A stretch of 64,000 nucleotides of DNA from Terriglobus sp. TAA 43 (GTDB lineage: Bacteria; Acidobacteriota; Terriglobia; Terriglobales; Acidobacteriaceae): NCBI RefSeq assembly GCF_000800015.1, contig NZ_JUGR01000001.1, forward strand, positions 1,984,001 through 2,048,000, read 5' to 3'. Under the pieces are notes generated by a model, which was not told where the DNA came from, did no database searches, and saw only the letters and a program-made list of their open reading frames with translations. Positions 27,586-35,774 of the stretch are shown here, one piece after another. Position 1 is the first letter of the stretch; each line of letters starts with the position of its first letter. Made by a program: the position numbers and the translations under genes.

Positions 27586-30045
27586 ATGAACGAGCTTTTT
27601 CAGAACATTCGTTACGCATGGCGTAGCCTGCGCAATGCTCCGCTCTTCACCATGACGGTGATCCTTACGCTCGCTGTGGGTGTCGGCCTGAACACAGCCA
27701 TCTTCACCATGGTCGATTCTGTTCTGCTACGACCACTCGGTTATAACGATGCGAATCGCATCGTTGCGCTCGGCACACTCAAGCTACAGAGTGGCCATCT
27801 GAATCCGCGCATCGGCGGCGCAGACTACAGAGATCTGCAGCAGGTACAAGGACTCGATTCCGTCTCCTACTACTACCTCTACGGCAAGTCCGGTATCTCC
27901 GTCGCAGGACAGGCATACTACCTTCCCATTGGCGGAGTCAGCCCAACCTTCCCCAAGGTGATGGGCGTTGTCCCGGTTGCCGGAACCACCTTCCGCGAAG
28001 ATGACAACGCAGCAGACAAAGCCATGGTCAGCGAATCCTTCGCGCGCGATCACTTCGGCTCTGCGCAGAATGCTCTCGGTCAAACAATCAAGGCCGCTCG
28101 CGCCTACACCATTGTCGGTGTACTCCCTCCAGGATTCAGTTTTCCTCGTCAAAGTGAAGTCTGGCTGGAAGAACTCATCCAACCCGAAGTGCAGAACCGC
28201 ACTGCCTACAACCAGTGGGCTGTCGGCAAGCGCCGTGAGGGCGTCTCACAAAAGCAACTTGATGCAGAACTGGGCGGGCTCTCGCATCGCCTGCAGGTGA
28301 CGTATCCCGAAGAGAAGACAAACGCACTCGTTGCGCGCTCGCTGCAAGAATCCATTGTTGGCAACCTGCGTCCCACGCTGCGCCTGCTTATGGGTTCAGT
28401 CGGCATAGTGCTCCTCATCGTCTGCGCAAACGTGACACATCTTCAACTGGTCCGCTCCACGCGCATGCTCCGCGCTATCAGCGTGCGTGCTGCGCTCGGA
28501 GCCACACGCAAAGACCTCCTCATCCGCGCCATGACGGAGTCGCTGCTGCTTGCTGTTGCGGGTGGCGTTGGCGCACTCGCTGTTGCCGCATTCGGCCTCC
28601 GCGCACTTACGCACATGGCTCCTCCGGACACACCGCGTCTCGCAGACATTCATCTCAATCGCGATGTCTTTCTCTTCTCGCTCTCAGTCAGCGTAGTGCT
28701 GATGCTGCTGACGTCCATCCTGCCCGTGTGGCGCTCATGGCGACTTGATCCTGCCACCGTTCTGCGTGCTGACTCTGAACGCACCAGCGAAAGCCGCCGC
28801 TCTGTTCGCCTGCGTGACGGGCTCATCGTTGCGGAAGTCGCCTTCACGCTCGCGCTCTCCGTCACTGCAGTCACACTCACGCGCCAACTCATGCAGGATG
28901 CGCAACAGGAACTCGGTTTCCAACCGCAACACCTGCTCATGGTGGACACCCACCAGGTTTCCAGCGATGCTTACCCCGGCCTTAGCAGTGAAGGCCAGGA
29001 AACGCCCCAGCTACTTGCAGAACGCCAGGCATGGCGTCTTCGTCGCATGGCACGTCTTGATGCTCTTCTGACATCCGTTCGCAAAACACCCGGTGTGGAA
29101 GCCGCTGCCGCTATTGACGGCGCGCCCATGGGAGCAGGCAGTCCGGATGTGGGCTACGCCATCCGCGGACGCACCGTCTTCGCACCCGGCGTAACGTTGC
29201 CTTATGCAGACGTGCACACCGTCACTCCAGAGATCTTCGCCACAATGGGCGTTCCCATCCTGCGTGGGCGCAACCTCACTGACGCAGATAACTTCGGTGC
29301 AGCGAAGGTTCTCGTAATTAACCAGGCGCTCGCTGATGAACAGTTTCCCCACGCCGACCCCATTGGCCAGCAGATCATGTGTGGCCTCGATAGCAAGGGC
29401 GAGTGGTGGACCATCGTTGGTGTTGTCGGCAATGTGCGTCATGACAATCCCGGAACACCTGCAGGCACCGCGTTCTACATCCCATTGGCACAACATCCTG
29501 CACGCGCTTCTGACATTCAGCTCATCGCTCGCACCAAGATCGATCCCGCGATCATGACCAGGCAACTGAGCACCTCCATTCAGAACAACTTTCCAGATGT
29601 TGCCGCAACTGCATCCACGCTGAAAGAAAACATCGGCGAAAGCCAGCGCACCGATCGTTTCCGCAGCACACTACTCGCGTCCTTCGCAGCAGTTAGCCTG
29701 TTGTTAGCGGCTGTTGGAATGTACGGCGTCACAGCCTACTCCGTTGCGCAGCGTCGCTTTGAGTTTGCTTTGCGATTCGCACTCGGCGCTCAACGCGAAC
29801 AACTTGCAGGCATGGTGCTGCTTCATTCTGCCATCGTCGCAGCGCTTGGAATTGTTGCTGGCGTGATTGGCAGCATTGCCTTGATGCGTGTCGTCAGCGC
29901 GAATGTGGGCAAGCTACCAAAAGCTGATGCCTCCTCCTTTGTCATTGCCGCCGCATTGGTCTTTGTCCTAGCCATTGCAGCCACAGTCATTCCCAGCCAA
30001 CGCGCTGCATCCACAGAACTGATGCAGGCCTTACGTGCGGAATAG
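27586..30045 (+). CDS. FtsX/MacB-type permease, long duplicated (ADOP-like) form, second copy
   Basis: An 819-aa paralogue of the preceding permease with the same two-repeat plan. There is an N-terminal helix (FTMTVILTLAVGVGLNTAIF) and a mid-protein set with RMLRAISVRAALGATRKDLL. The C-terminal set includes LLASFAAVSLLLAAVGMYGV and RRFEFALRFALGAQREQL. Sequence identity to the first copy is clearly limited outside the helices. The two therefore probably form a hetero-pair or two alternative transport cores, not a recent tandem duplication. GAAAGGAAGG lies before the ATG, 20 nt after the first permease. Confidence 0.92.
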   Translation: MNELFQNIRYAWRSLRNAPLFTMTVILTLAVGVGLNTAIFTMVDSVLLRPLGYNDANRIVALGTLKLQSGHLNPRIGGADYRDLQQVQGLDSVSYYYLYGKSGISVAGQAYYLPIGGVSPTFPKVMGVVPVAGTTFREDDNAADKAMVSESFARDHFGSAQNALGQTIKAARAYTIVGVLPPGFSFPRQSEVWLEELIQPEVQNRTAYNQWAVGKRREGVSQKQLDAELGGLSHRLQVTYPEEKTNALVARSLQESIVGNLRPTLRLLMGSVGIVLLIVCANVTHLQLVRSTRMLRAISVRAALGATRKDLLIRAMTESLLLAVAGGVGALAVAAFGLRALTHMAPPDTPRLADIHLNRDVFLFSLSVSVVLMLLTSILPVWRSWRLDPATVLRADSERTSESRRSVRLRDGLIVAEVAFTLALSVTAVTLTRQLMQDAQQELGFQPQHLLMVDTHQVSSDAYPGLSSEGQETPQLLAERQAWRLRRMARLDALLTSVRKTPGVEAAAAIDGAPMGAGSPDVGYAIRGRTVFAPGVTLPYADVHTVTPEIFATMGVPILRGRNLTDADNFGAAKVLVINQALADEQFPHADPIGQQIMCGLDSKGEWWTIVGVVGNVRHDNPGTPAGTAFYIPLAQHPARASDIQLIARTKIDPAIMTRQLSTSIQNNFPDVAATASTLKENIGESQRTDRFRSTLLASFAAVSLLLAAVGMYGVTAYSVAQRRFEFALRFALGAQREQLAGMVLLHSAIVAALGIVAGVIGSIALMRVVSANVGKLPKADASSFVIAAALVFVLAIAATVIPSQRAASTELMQALRAE

Positions 30046-30081
30046 CACACTCTCATTTACGACGGATCGACGAGCAAACCC

Positions 30082-30762
30082 ATGATTGAACTAAAGAGCA
30101 TTGAACGAAGCTACAAACACGCCGTCGGCGAGACGTGGGTTTTGCGACGCATCAACATTACAGTGCGTCCGGGTGAGTTCATCACGCTGATGGGCCCCAG
30201 CGGCGCAGGCAAGTCCACACTGCTGAACGTACTCGCCATGCTTGACGATGGATGGCGAGGAGAATACTGGCTCGACCACGAACCCATTCACGCGATGAAT
30301 CGCAAGCAACGCGCAGAAGTCGCACGTCGGAAGATCGGCATGGTCTTTCAGAGCTTTCATCTACTGGATGACCTTACTGTGGCGGAAAACATTGAGCTTC
30401 CGCTCAGCTATAAGAACATGCCGCGGAGCGAACGGCAGGCGCTGGTAGCCGACACACTCGATCGCTTTCAGATTGTCGGCAAGAAGGACCTCTATCCCTC
30501 GCAACTTTCCGGCGGCCAGCAACAGATCGTGGGTGTCGCGCGCGCAGTCATTCACAAGCCTGAACTTCTGCTTGCGGATGAGCCCACTGGCAATCTGCAC
30601 TCAGCACAAGCCGCCGAGGTCATGCAGCTTTTCACAGAGCTGAACCAGGCAGGCACCACCATCGTCCAGGTAAGTCACTCCATGGAAAATGCGCGCTTTG
30701 GTTCACGCATCATCGAACTGCGCGATGGCTGGATGACACCGGAAAACGAAATACCTGCATGA
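30082..30762 (+). CDS. ABC transporter ATP-binding protein, MacB/LolD type (second copy)
   Basis: A 226-aa ATPase with Walker A GPSGAGKSTLLNVLA, Q-loop MVFQSFHLLDDLTVAENIELP, signature LSGGQQQIVGVARAVIHKP (an Ile replaces the usual Arg after QQQ), Walker B LLLADEPTGNLHS (a His where Asp is usual after GNL) and H-loop His in VQVSHSMENA. The catalytic core looks usable, but the signature and D-loop changes set it apart from the first copy. It may pair with that copy as the weaker partner of a heterodimer. It follows the second permease by 36 nt. Confidence 0.93.
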   Translation: MIELKSIERSYKHAVGETWVLRRINITVRPGEFITLMGPSGAGKSTLLNVLAMLDDGWRGEYWLDHEPIHAMNRKQRAEVARRKIGMVFQSFHLLDDLTVAENIELPLSYKNMPRSERQALVADTLDRFQIVGKKDLYPSQLSGGQQQIVGVARAVIHKPELLLADEPTGNLHSAQAAEVMQLFTELNQAGTTIVQVSHSMENARFGSRIIELRDGWMTPENEIPA

Positions 30763-30809
30763 CACTTTCTTCCCCAACGGAACAAACGCAATTTATGAAG
30801 GATCGACTG

Positions 30810-32798
30810 ATGGCATCTGCAAAACACGACCGATACTGCGAGCTTCTCCGCACGGCATGCATTGGGACAATGGCGCTCGCGTTCTCCGCTGTGCACCTGC
30901 ACGCACAGGACGCTGCTGCACCGCTACCGCAGAATCCTGCGCCCACAACGACTCAATTGAAAGGCACCGCAACCGCGCTACCCGCGCCGCTGCCGACCAC
31001 CGTGCCACACTCGTGGAACCCCTTCCGTGCTTATATGCCCAGCTCGGTAGCGCCTGCCAGCATCGCAAATTCGCCGCGCTTGGAAACGCTCACGCACGAC
31101 GGCAAGATTGAGCTGCATCTTCGCGATGCCATCGAACTCGCGCTGGAAAACAATCTTGATCTTGCGATTGCGCGATACAACCTACCCATCGCAGAAGCAG
31201 ACGTAATGCGTACGCGCGCCGGCGGATCAACTCGCGGCGTAAATACCGGCATCGTCTCGAACACGCCCAGCGGTGGGTCCGCAGGTTCTGGCAGCTCTGG
31301 CGGTGGTGGTGCAGGTGGCACCAGTGCGGGCGCAGGCGGTGCGGGCGCTGGCGCATCCGGTCTTGTGCAATCTACGCTCGGCACAGGTACGACAGTATCT
31401 TCTTATGACCCTATGTTTGCAGGGGATTTCAACGTTCATCACTTTGCAGAGCCGCTCTCGAACCTGTTGCTCAACGGTGTACCCATTCTGCAATCCAATA
31501 CGGTTGCAGGCGACATGAGCCTTCAACAAGCATTTGCTACCGGAACCAGCGTGAAGGTCAGCTTCTCTGGTGATCGTGTGGCCACGAACAGTAAGGGCAA
31601 CTTCCTGAATCCGCAGCTCGACAGTTACTTCCGCGTGCTAGTTCAGCAACAACTGCTTGCAGGTTTCGGCCTCGGTCCAAACCTTCGTTATCTGCGTATT
31701 GCAAAGAACAACCAGAAGATTTCCGATGCTGCTTTCCGTCTGCAGATCATCGCAACGGTCTCGCAGATTGAAAACATGTATTGGGATCTTGTCAGTGCAT
31801 GGCAGGACGAACGCGTGAAGCAAGAGTCTCTCGACTTTGCTCAGAAGACCCTTGAGACCGGACGCCAGCAGCTTGCACTGCAGGCCATTCCTGCTATGGA
31901 CGTACTTAAGGACGAAGCAGAGGTTGCAAAGCGTGAACAGGATCTCAGCATTGCAAAGTCTACGCTGGAGTTTCAGTCGCTACTGTTGAAGAACGCACTG
32001 ACACGCAACCTGGATGATCCAACGCTGGAAGCGATGCCTGTGGTTCCCATGGATGTGTCGCGTCCGCTGCAGCCTATGCCCACAGGCGATGAGCTTGTCA
32101 CACGCGCATTGTCCTCACGGCTGGAAATGGAAGAACAAAACCTGGATCTGAGCAATCGTCAGATCAGCCGCAAGGCGGCAAACAACGCACTGCTTCCCAC
32201 GGTTGCGCTAACCGGCTACTGGGCAGGTACAGGCCTTGCTGGCGTGAACAATCCGCTTGCCGGCGTCACTCCCACAGTCCCTTCAGACTACGGCGGAGCA
32301 CTCCGCAACGCCTTCAATGGGAGTGCCCCGGATTACTATGTGGGCGTCAACGTCAACATTCCTATCCGCAACCGCGTGAACAAGAGCGATCAATATCGTT
32401 CGGAACTGGAGTATCGCCAGGCGGAGCTGCTGCTTCAGCAGTTAAAGAAGCAGATTCGTATCGAAGTCCGCAACGCCGAGTATGCTTTGCGACAGGCCGA
32501 AGCTCGCGTTGTCTCCGCGGACAAGGCACGCGACCTGGCGCGCCGCACCTTTGACATCATGCAGCAGGAACAGAGCTTTGGTGCGGGCAGCGCTGTACAA
32601 ACCCTTGCAGCACGCAATGACCTTACGACTGCTGAATCCGCCTACTTCGCAGCCGTGGATGCACGTGAAAAGGCTCGTGTCGAATTGGAGCGAGCCGGTG
32701 GTATGACATTGGAAAACAATGGCATATCGATAGAATCAGCTAAGCAGGGTCAAGCACAGCTTTCAGCCACAGCAACTGTGCAAACACAAACGCCCTAG
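30810..32798 (+). CDS. TolC-like outer-membrane efflux protein
   Basis: About 662 aa from the ATG at 30810, which has AAGGA 7 nt upstream; an earlier ATG overlapping the ATPase stop has no ribosome site. The signal peptide ends at HLHAQ. A proline/alanine linker leads to two outer-membrane-efflux repeats beginning near GKIELHLRDAIELALENNLDL, with long coiled helices (VSQIENMYWDLVSAWQDERVKQ; LEYRQAELLLQQLKKQIRIE). Residues about 154-184 are an unusual Gly/Ser/Ala-only stretch before LVQSTLGTG. It forms the exit duct for the adaptor and ABC pair upstream. Confidence 0.92.
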   Translation: MASAKHDRYCELLRTACIGTMALAFSAVHLHAQDAAAPLPQNPAPTTTQLKGTATALPAPLPTTVPHSWNPFRAYMPSSVAPASIANSPRLETLTHDGKIELHLRDAIELALENNLDLAIARYNLPIAEADVMRTRAGGSTRGVNTGIVSNTPSGGSAGSGSSGGGGAGGTSAGAGGAGAGASGLVQSTLGTGTTVSSYDPMFAGDFNVHHFAEPLSNLLLNGVPILQSNTVAGDMSLQQAFATGTSVKVSFSGDRVATNSKGNFLNPQLDSYFRVLVQQQLLAGFGLGPNLRYLRIAKNNQKISDAAFRLQIIATVSQIENMYWDLVSAWQDERVKQESLDFAQKTLETGRQQLALQAIPAMDVLKDEAEVAKREQDLSIAKSTLEFQSLLLKNALTRNLDDPTLEAMPVVPMDVSRPLQPMPTGDELVTRALSSRLEMEEQNLDLSNRQISRKAANNALLPTVALTGYWAGTGLAGVNNPLAGVTPTVPSDYGGALRNAFNGSAPDYYVGVNVNIPIRNRVNKSDQYRSELEYRQAELLLQQLKKQIRIEVRNAEYALRQAEARVVSADKARDLARRTFDIMQQEQSFGAGSAVQTLAARNDLTTAESAYFAAVDAREKARVELERAGGMTLENNGISIESAKQGQAQLSATATVQTQTP

Positions 32799-32815
32799 TC
32801 GCATCAGGAAACACT

Positions 32816-34225
32816 TTGGAAACCGTATCAAACTCGTCGCATCACGCTGCTGCCCTGGCAACGCAGCAGCGTCCCTGCCGTCTGTTGTTAGCGGATGACC
32901 AACCGCACATTCTGGACGCGCTGGAACTTCTTCTGGAACCGGAAGGATATGTGCTTGAGCGTGCGGGTACACCTGCGCTGCTTATCTCTGCACTATCCAG
33001 CGAAGACTTCGACGGCATCCTGATGGACCTGAATTACACCCGCGACACCACCAGCGGCGAAGAGGGTCTTGCACTCATCGAACGCATTCGCGGACACCAT
33101 GCGCATCTCCCCATCATCGTGATGACAGCGTGGGGCAACATCGATCTTGCTGTAAAAGCAATGCACAGCGGCGCGAGCGATTTCATCCAAAAGCCGTGGG
33201 ACAATACGCGACTGCTGACCGTATTGCGCACCCAGCTTGAGTTGTACCGGATGCAGCGCTCTGCTGCACTGCTGGAAGCAGAGAACAAGATGCTCCATAC
33301 AGAAGGCGCTCCGGTCATGATCGCAACGGCGCCTTCCATGCAGCGCGTGATGGAACTGATCTCACGCGTTGGTCCCTCGGATGCCAACGTTCTCATCACC
33401 GGCGAACATGGCAGCGGCAAGGAAGTCGTCGCACAAACGCTGCATCGCATCTCGCTCCGATCGCAGCGCACCATGGTCGCTGTGAATACCGGTGCGCTCT
33501 CGGAAGGCACCTTTGAAAGTGAACTCTTTGGCCACGTCAAAGGTGCGTTCACAGACGCCCGCGCAGAACGTGTTGGCCGATTCGAACTCGCGCACGGTTC
33601 GACTCTTTTTCTTGATGAAATCGCAAACGTCCCTCTGCGCCAGCAGGCCAAACTCTTACGCGTACTGGAAACCGGAGAGTTTGAACGCCTCGGTTCCTCG
33701 CGCACGCAGAAGTCGGACGTCCGTGTCATTTCTGCCACCAACGCCGATCTCCGTTCCGCTGCAGCCGCAGGCACCTTCCGCCCTGATCTTCTCTTTCGCC
33801 TTAATACGGTAGAGATCAGCCTGCCGCCTTTGCGCGAACGGCGCGAAGATATTCCGCTGCTGGCGGCACATTTCCTTTCACGCTACGCCGCACAGTATCG
33901 CCGCCCCGTACATGGCTTTGAGCCTGCTGCGCTGGAACGCATGTTGTACTACGCATGGCCCGGCAACGTGCGCGAACTGGATCATACGCTGGAACGCGCC
34001 GTCTTGATGGCACGCGCGGAGTACCTCTCGCTCTCAGACCTTGCTCTCCAGGCAGACGGCCCCACAACCACGAACTCTCTGGATGAAATGGATCTTGAGG
34101 CAGTGGAAGCGCACCTGGTCCGCAAGGCACTCAATCGGTATCAGGGCAACGTGAGCGCCGCAGCAGAGGCACTGGGACTAAGCCGTGGCGCTTTATATCG
34201 CCGCATGGAAAAATATGGCCTTTAG
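32816..34225 (+). CDS. Sigma-54-dependent response regulator (NtrC family)
   Basis: A 469-aa activator. The receiver domain spans about 20-140 (LLLADDQPHILDAL acidic pair; phospho-acceptor Asp in GILMDLNY; Lys in DFIQKPWD). The AAA+ domain at about 165-400 has Walker A GEHGSGKEVVAQT, the sigma-54 contact loop GAFTDA (canonical GAFTGA), Walker B STLFLDEIANV and sensor motif FRPDLLFRLNTVEI. A Fis-type helix-turn-helix closes it (GNVSAAAEALGLSRGALYRRM). The start appears to be TTG, with AGGAA 5 nt upstream. The kinase follows 39 nt later. It probably activates the -24/-12 promoter before the adaptor gene. Confidence 0.94.
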   Translation: METVSNSSHHAAALATQQRPCRLLLADDQPHILDALELLLEPEGYVLERAGTPALLISALSSEDFDGILMDLNYTRDTTSGEEGLALIERIRGHHAHLPIIVMTAWGNIDLAVKAMHSGASDFIQKPWDNTRLLTVLRTQLELYRMQRSAALLEAENKMLHTEGAPVMIATAPSMQRVMELISRVGPSDANVLITGEHGSGKEVVAQTLHRISLRSQRTMVAVNTGALSEGTFESELFGHVKGAFTDARAERVGRFELAHGSTLFLDEIANVPLRQQAKLLRVLETGEFERLGSSRTQKSDVRVISATNADLRSAAAAGTFRPDLLFRLNTVEISLPPLRERREDIPLLAAHFLSRYAAQYRRPVHGFEPAALERMLYYAWPGNVRELDHTLERAVLMARAEYLSLSDLALQADGPTTTNSLDEMDLEAVEAHLVRKALNRYQGNVSAAAEALGLSRGALYRRMEKYGL

Positions 34226-34264
34226 CCGCAGCACGCAAGTTGCGCTGCTCGCTGGAGTGACTCC

Positions 34265-35680
34265 ATGAAGGAAGAAGAACGTTCCGAAGTCTTTCTGGAT
34301 TCCGCGCCATGGAAGCCCGGACAAGACGGCACACAATCCTCGCGCAGCGTGAGCTACGAACTGCGCATGCGATTGTGGCTTGCGGCAATCGGCGCAATTC
34401 TCCTGTTGCTCAGCGGCACGTTATTCCATACATGGGGCGTCGATGGCTTCACCAATAGCGTTGCGCTTCTCACTCTCGGCATCCTCTGGCTCTTCCTTGC
34501 AGAGCGCGCGCTTCACCGTATCGTCACGCCTCTGCAAACACTCACAAATGTCATCGCAGCCATTCGCAGCGAGGACTTTTCATTTCGTGTGCGTGGAGCA
34601 CGACGTGGCGATGCCGCAGGCGATCTCGCCAAGGAAATCAACCTGCTCTCTGAGTCGCTGCAGGCACAGAAACGTGACGCGACTGAAGCGCGAGCATTAG
34701 TCGATCGCGTTCTCTCCACTATGGACGCGCCAGTACTGGCGTTCGCAGAGGATGGCGCATTGGCCATGGTCAATCGCGCTGCCCGTACTGCACTGGGACT
34801 ACAACTCACAGACATAGGCCGCGCGGCAGAAGAACTACAAGTGGAATCGCTCCTCGAGTTAGAGGACAGCACATTGATGCCGCAACCGCCCCGTGGCCTT
34901 GCCGGACGATGGATGCTTCGACGCAGCGCCTTCCGCCTGCAGGGCCGTAGGCATTTGCTGGTGATGTTGACCGAGATTGGCTCAGCACTCCGCGAAGAAG
35001 AACGCCAGGCATGGCAACGACTCATCCGGGTTCTAGGCCACGAGATCAATAATTCGCTTGCCCCAATCAAGTCCATTGCCGGAACACTGCAACTGCGTCT
35101 CGCCCCCGAGATAGATTTTGAAAACACTCCCTCGAGAGATGCGCAGTTAAGAAAAGGCCTCGCCATCATTGAGGCGCGTGCTGACTCTCTCAATCGATTC
35201 CTGCAGGGCTATCGCAAGCTTTCCACCCTGCCTGCGTTGCAACGTCAGCCGGTTGCAATCCTCGCGTTCATGCAACAGGTCACGGCTCTGGATCATGGTG
35301 TTCCTGTAACCATCACTGAATCCGAAGATCGTATCGCTTTGATCGATCCGGTGCTGATGGAACAGGCAATGATCAACCTTCTCAAGAATGCAGCAGAGGC
35401 CACACTGGAGCGTTCGACGCACGAAGGCAGCGCCACCCGGCCGATTGAAGTCATGTGGCGAGTTGCTGGCGACGATCTCATCATCGAAATCCGCGACTAC
35501 GGCCTGGGCGTCCTGAACGAATCCAACCTGTTCGTGCCCTTCTACACCACCAAACCGGAAGGCAGCGGTATCGGCCTACTGCTGACTCAGCACGTCGTGG
35601 AGGCCCACAGCGGCACCGTCCAGCTTGCAAATCATCCCTCCCGGGTGGGTTGCATCGTCAGCATTACCATCCCCGCCTGA
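34265..35680 (+). CDS. Sensor histidine kinase (NtrB/NtrY-like) paired with the sigma-54 regulator
   Basis: A 471-aa membrane kinase. Two membrane helices occur at about 37-57 (LWLAAIGAILLLLSGTLF) and 62-80, with almost no periplasmic loop between them. Then come a HAMP-like segment (RIVTPLQTLTNVIAAIRSEDFSFRVR, read in two parts), a PAS-like region (about 145-240), the phospho-His in RVLGHEINNSLAPIKSIAG, an N-box NLLKNAAEAT, G1 DYGLGV, an F-box FVPFYTTKPEG and G2 GSGIGLLL. It should sense a membrane or cytosolic cue and phosphorylate the preceding regulator. GGAG lies 7 nt before the ATG inside an 11-bp palindrome (GGAGTGACTCC). Confidence 0.93.
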   Translation: MKEEERSEVFLDSAPWKPGQDGTQSSRSVSYELRMRLWLAAIGAILLLLSGTLFHTWGVDGFTNSVALLTLGILWLFLAERALHRIVTPLQTLTNVIAAIRSEDFSFRVRGARRGDAAGDLAKEINLLSESLQAQKRDATEARALVDRVLSTMDAPVLAFAEDGALAMVNRAARTALGLQLTDIGRAAEELQVESLLELEDSTLMPQPPRGLAGRWMLRRSAFRLQGRRHLLVMLTEIGSALREEERQAWQRLIRVLGHEINNSLAPIKSIAGTLQLRLAPEIDFENTPSRDAQLRKGLAIIEARADSLNRFLQGYRKLSTLPALQRQPVAILAFMQQVTALDHGVPVTITESEDRIALIDPVLMEQAMINLLKNAAEATLERSTHEGSATRPIEVMWRVAGDDLIIEIRDYGLGVLNESNLFVPFYTTKPEGSGIGLLLTQHVVEAHSGTVQLANHPSRVGCIVSITIPA

Positions 35681-35774
35681 CTTCGTTCGACACGCGAAGT
35701 AATTGCCACAGCCATCCCCTTCCGGCTATGCTTCAGGCGAACCTACCTTCACCTGAACCTCCGGAGCAGATCCG

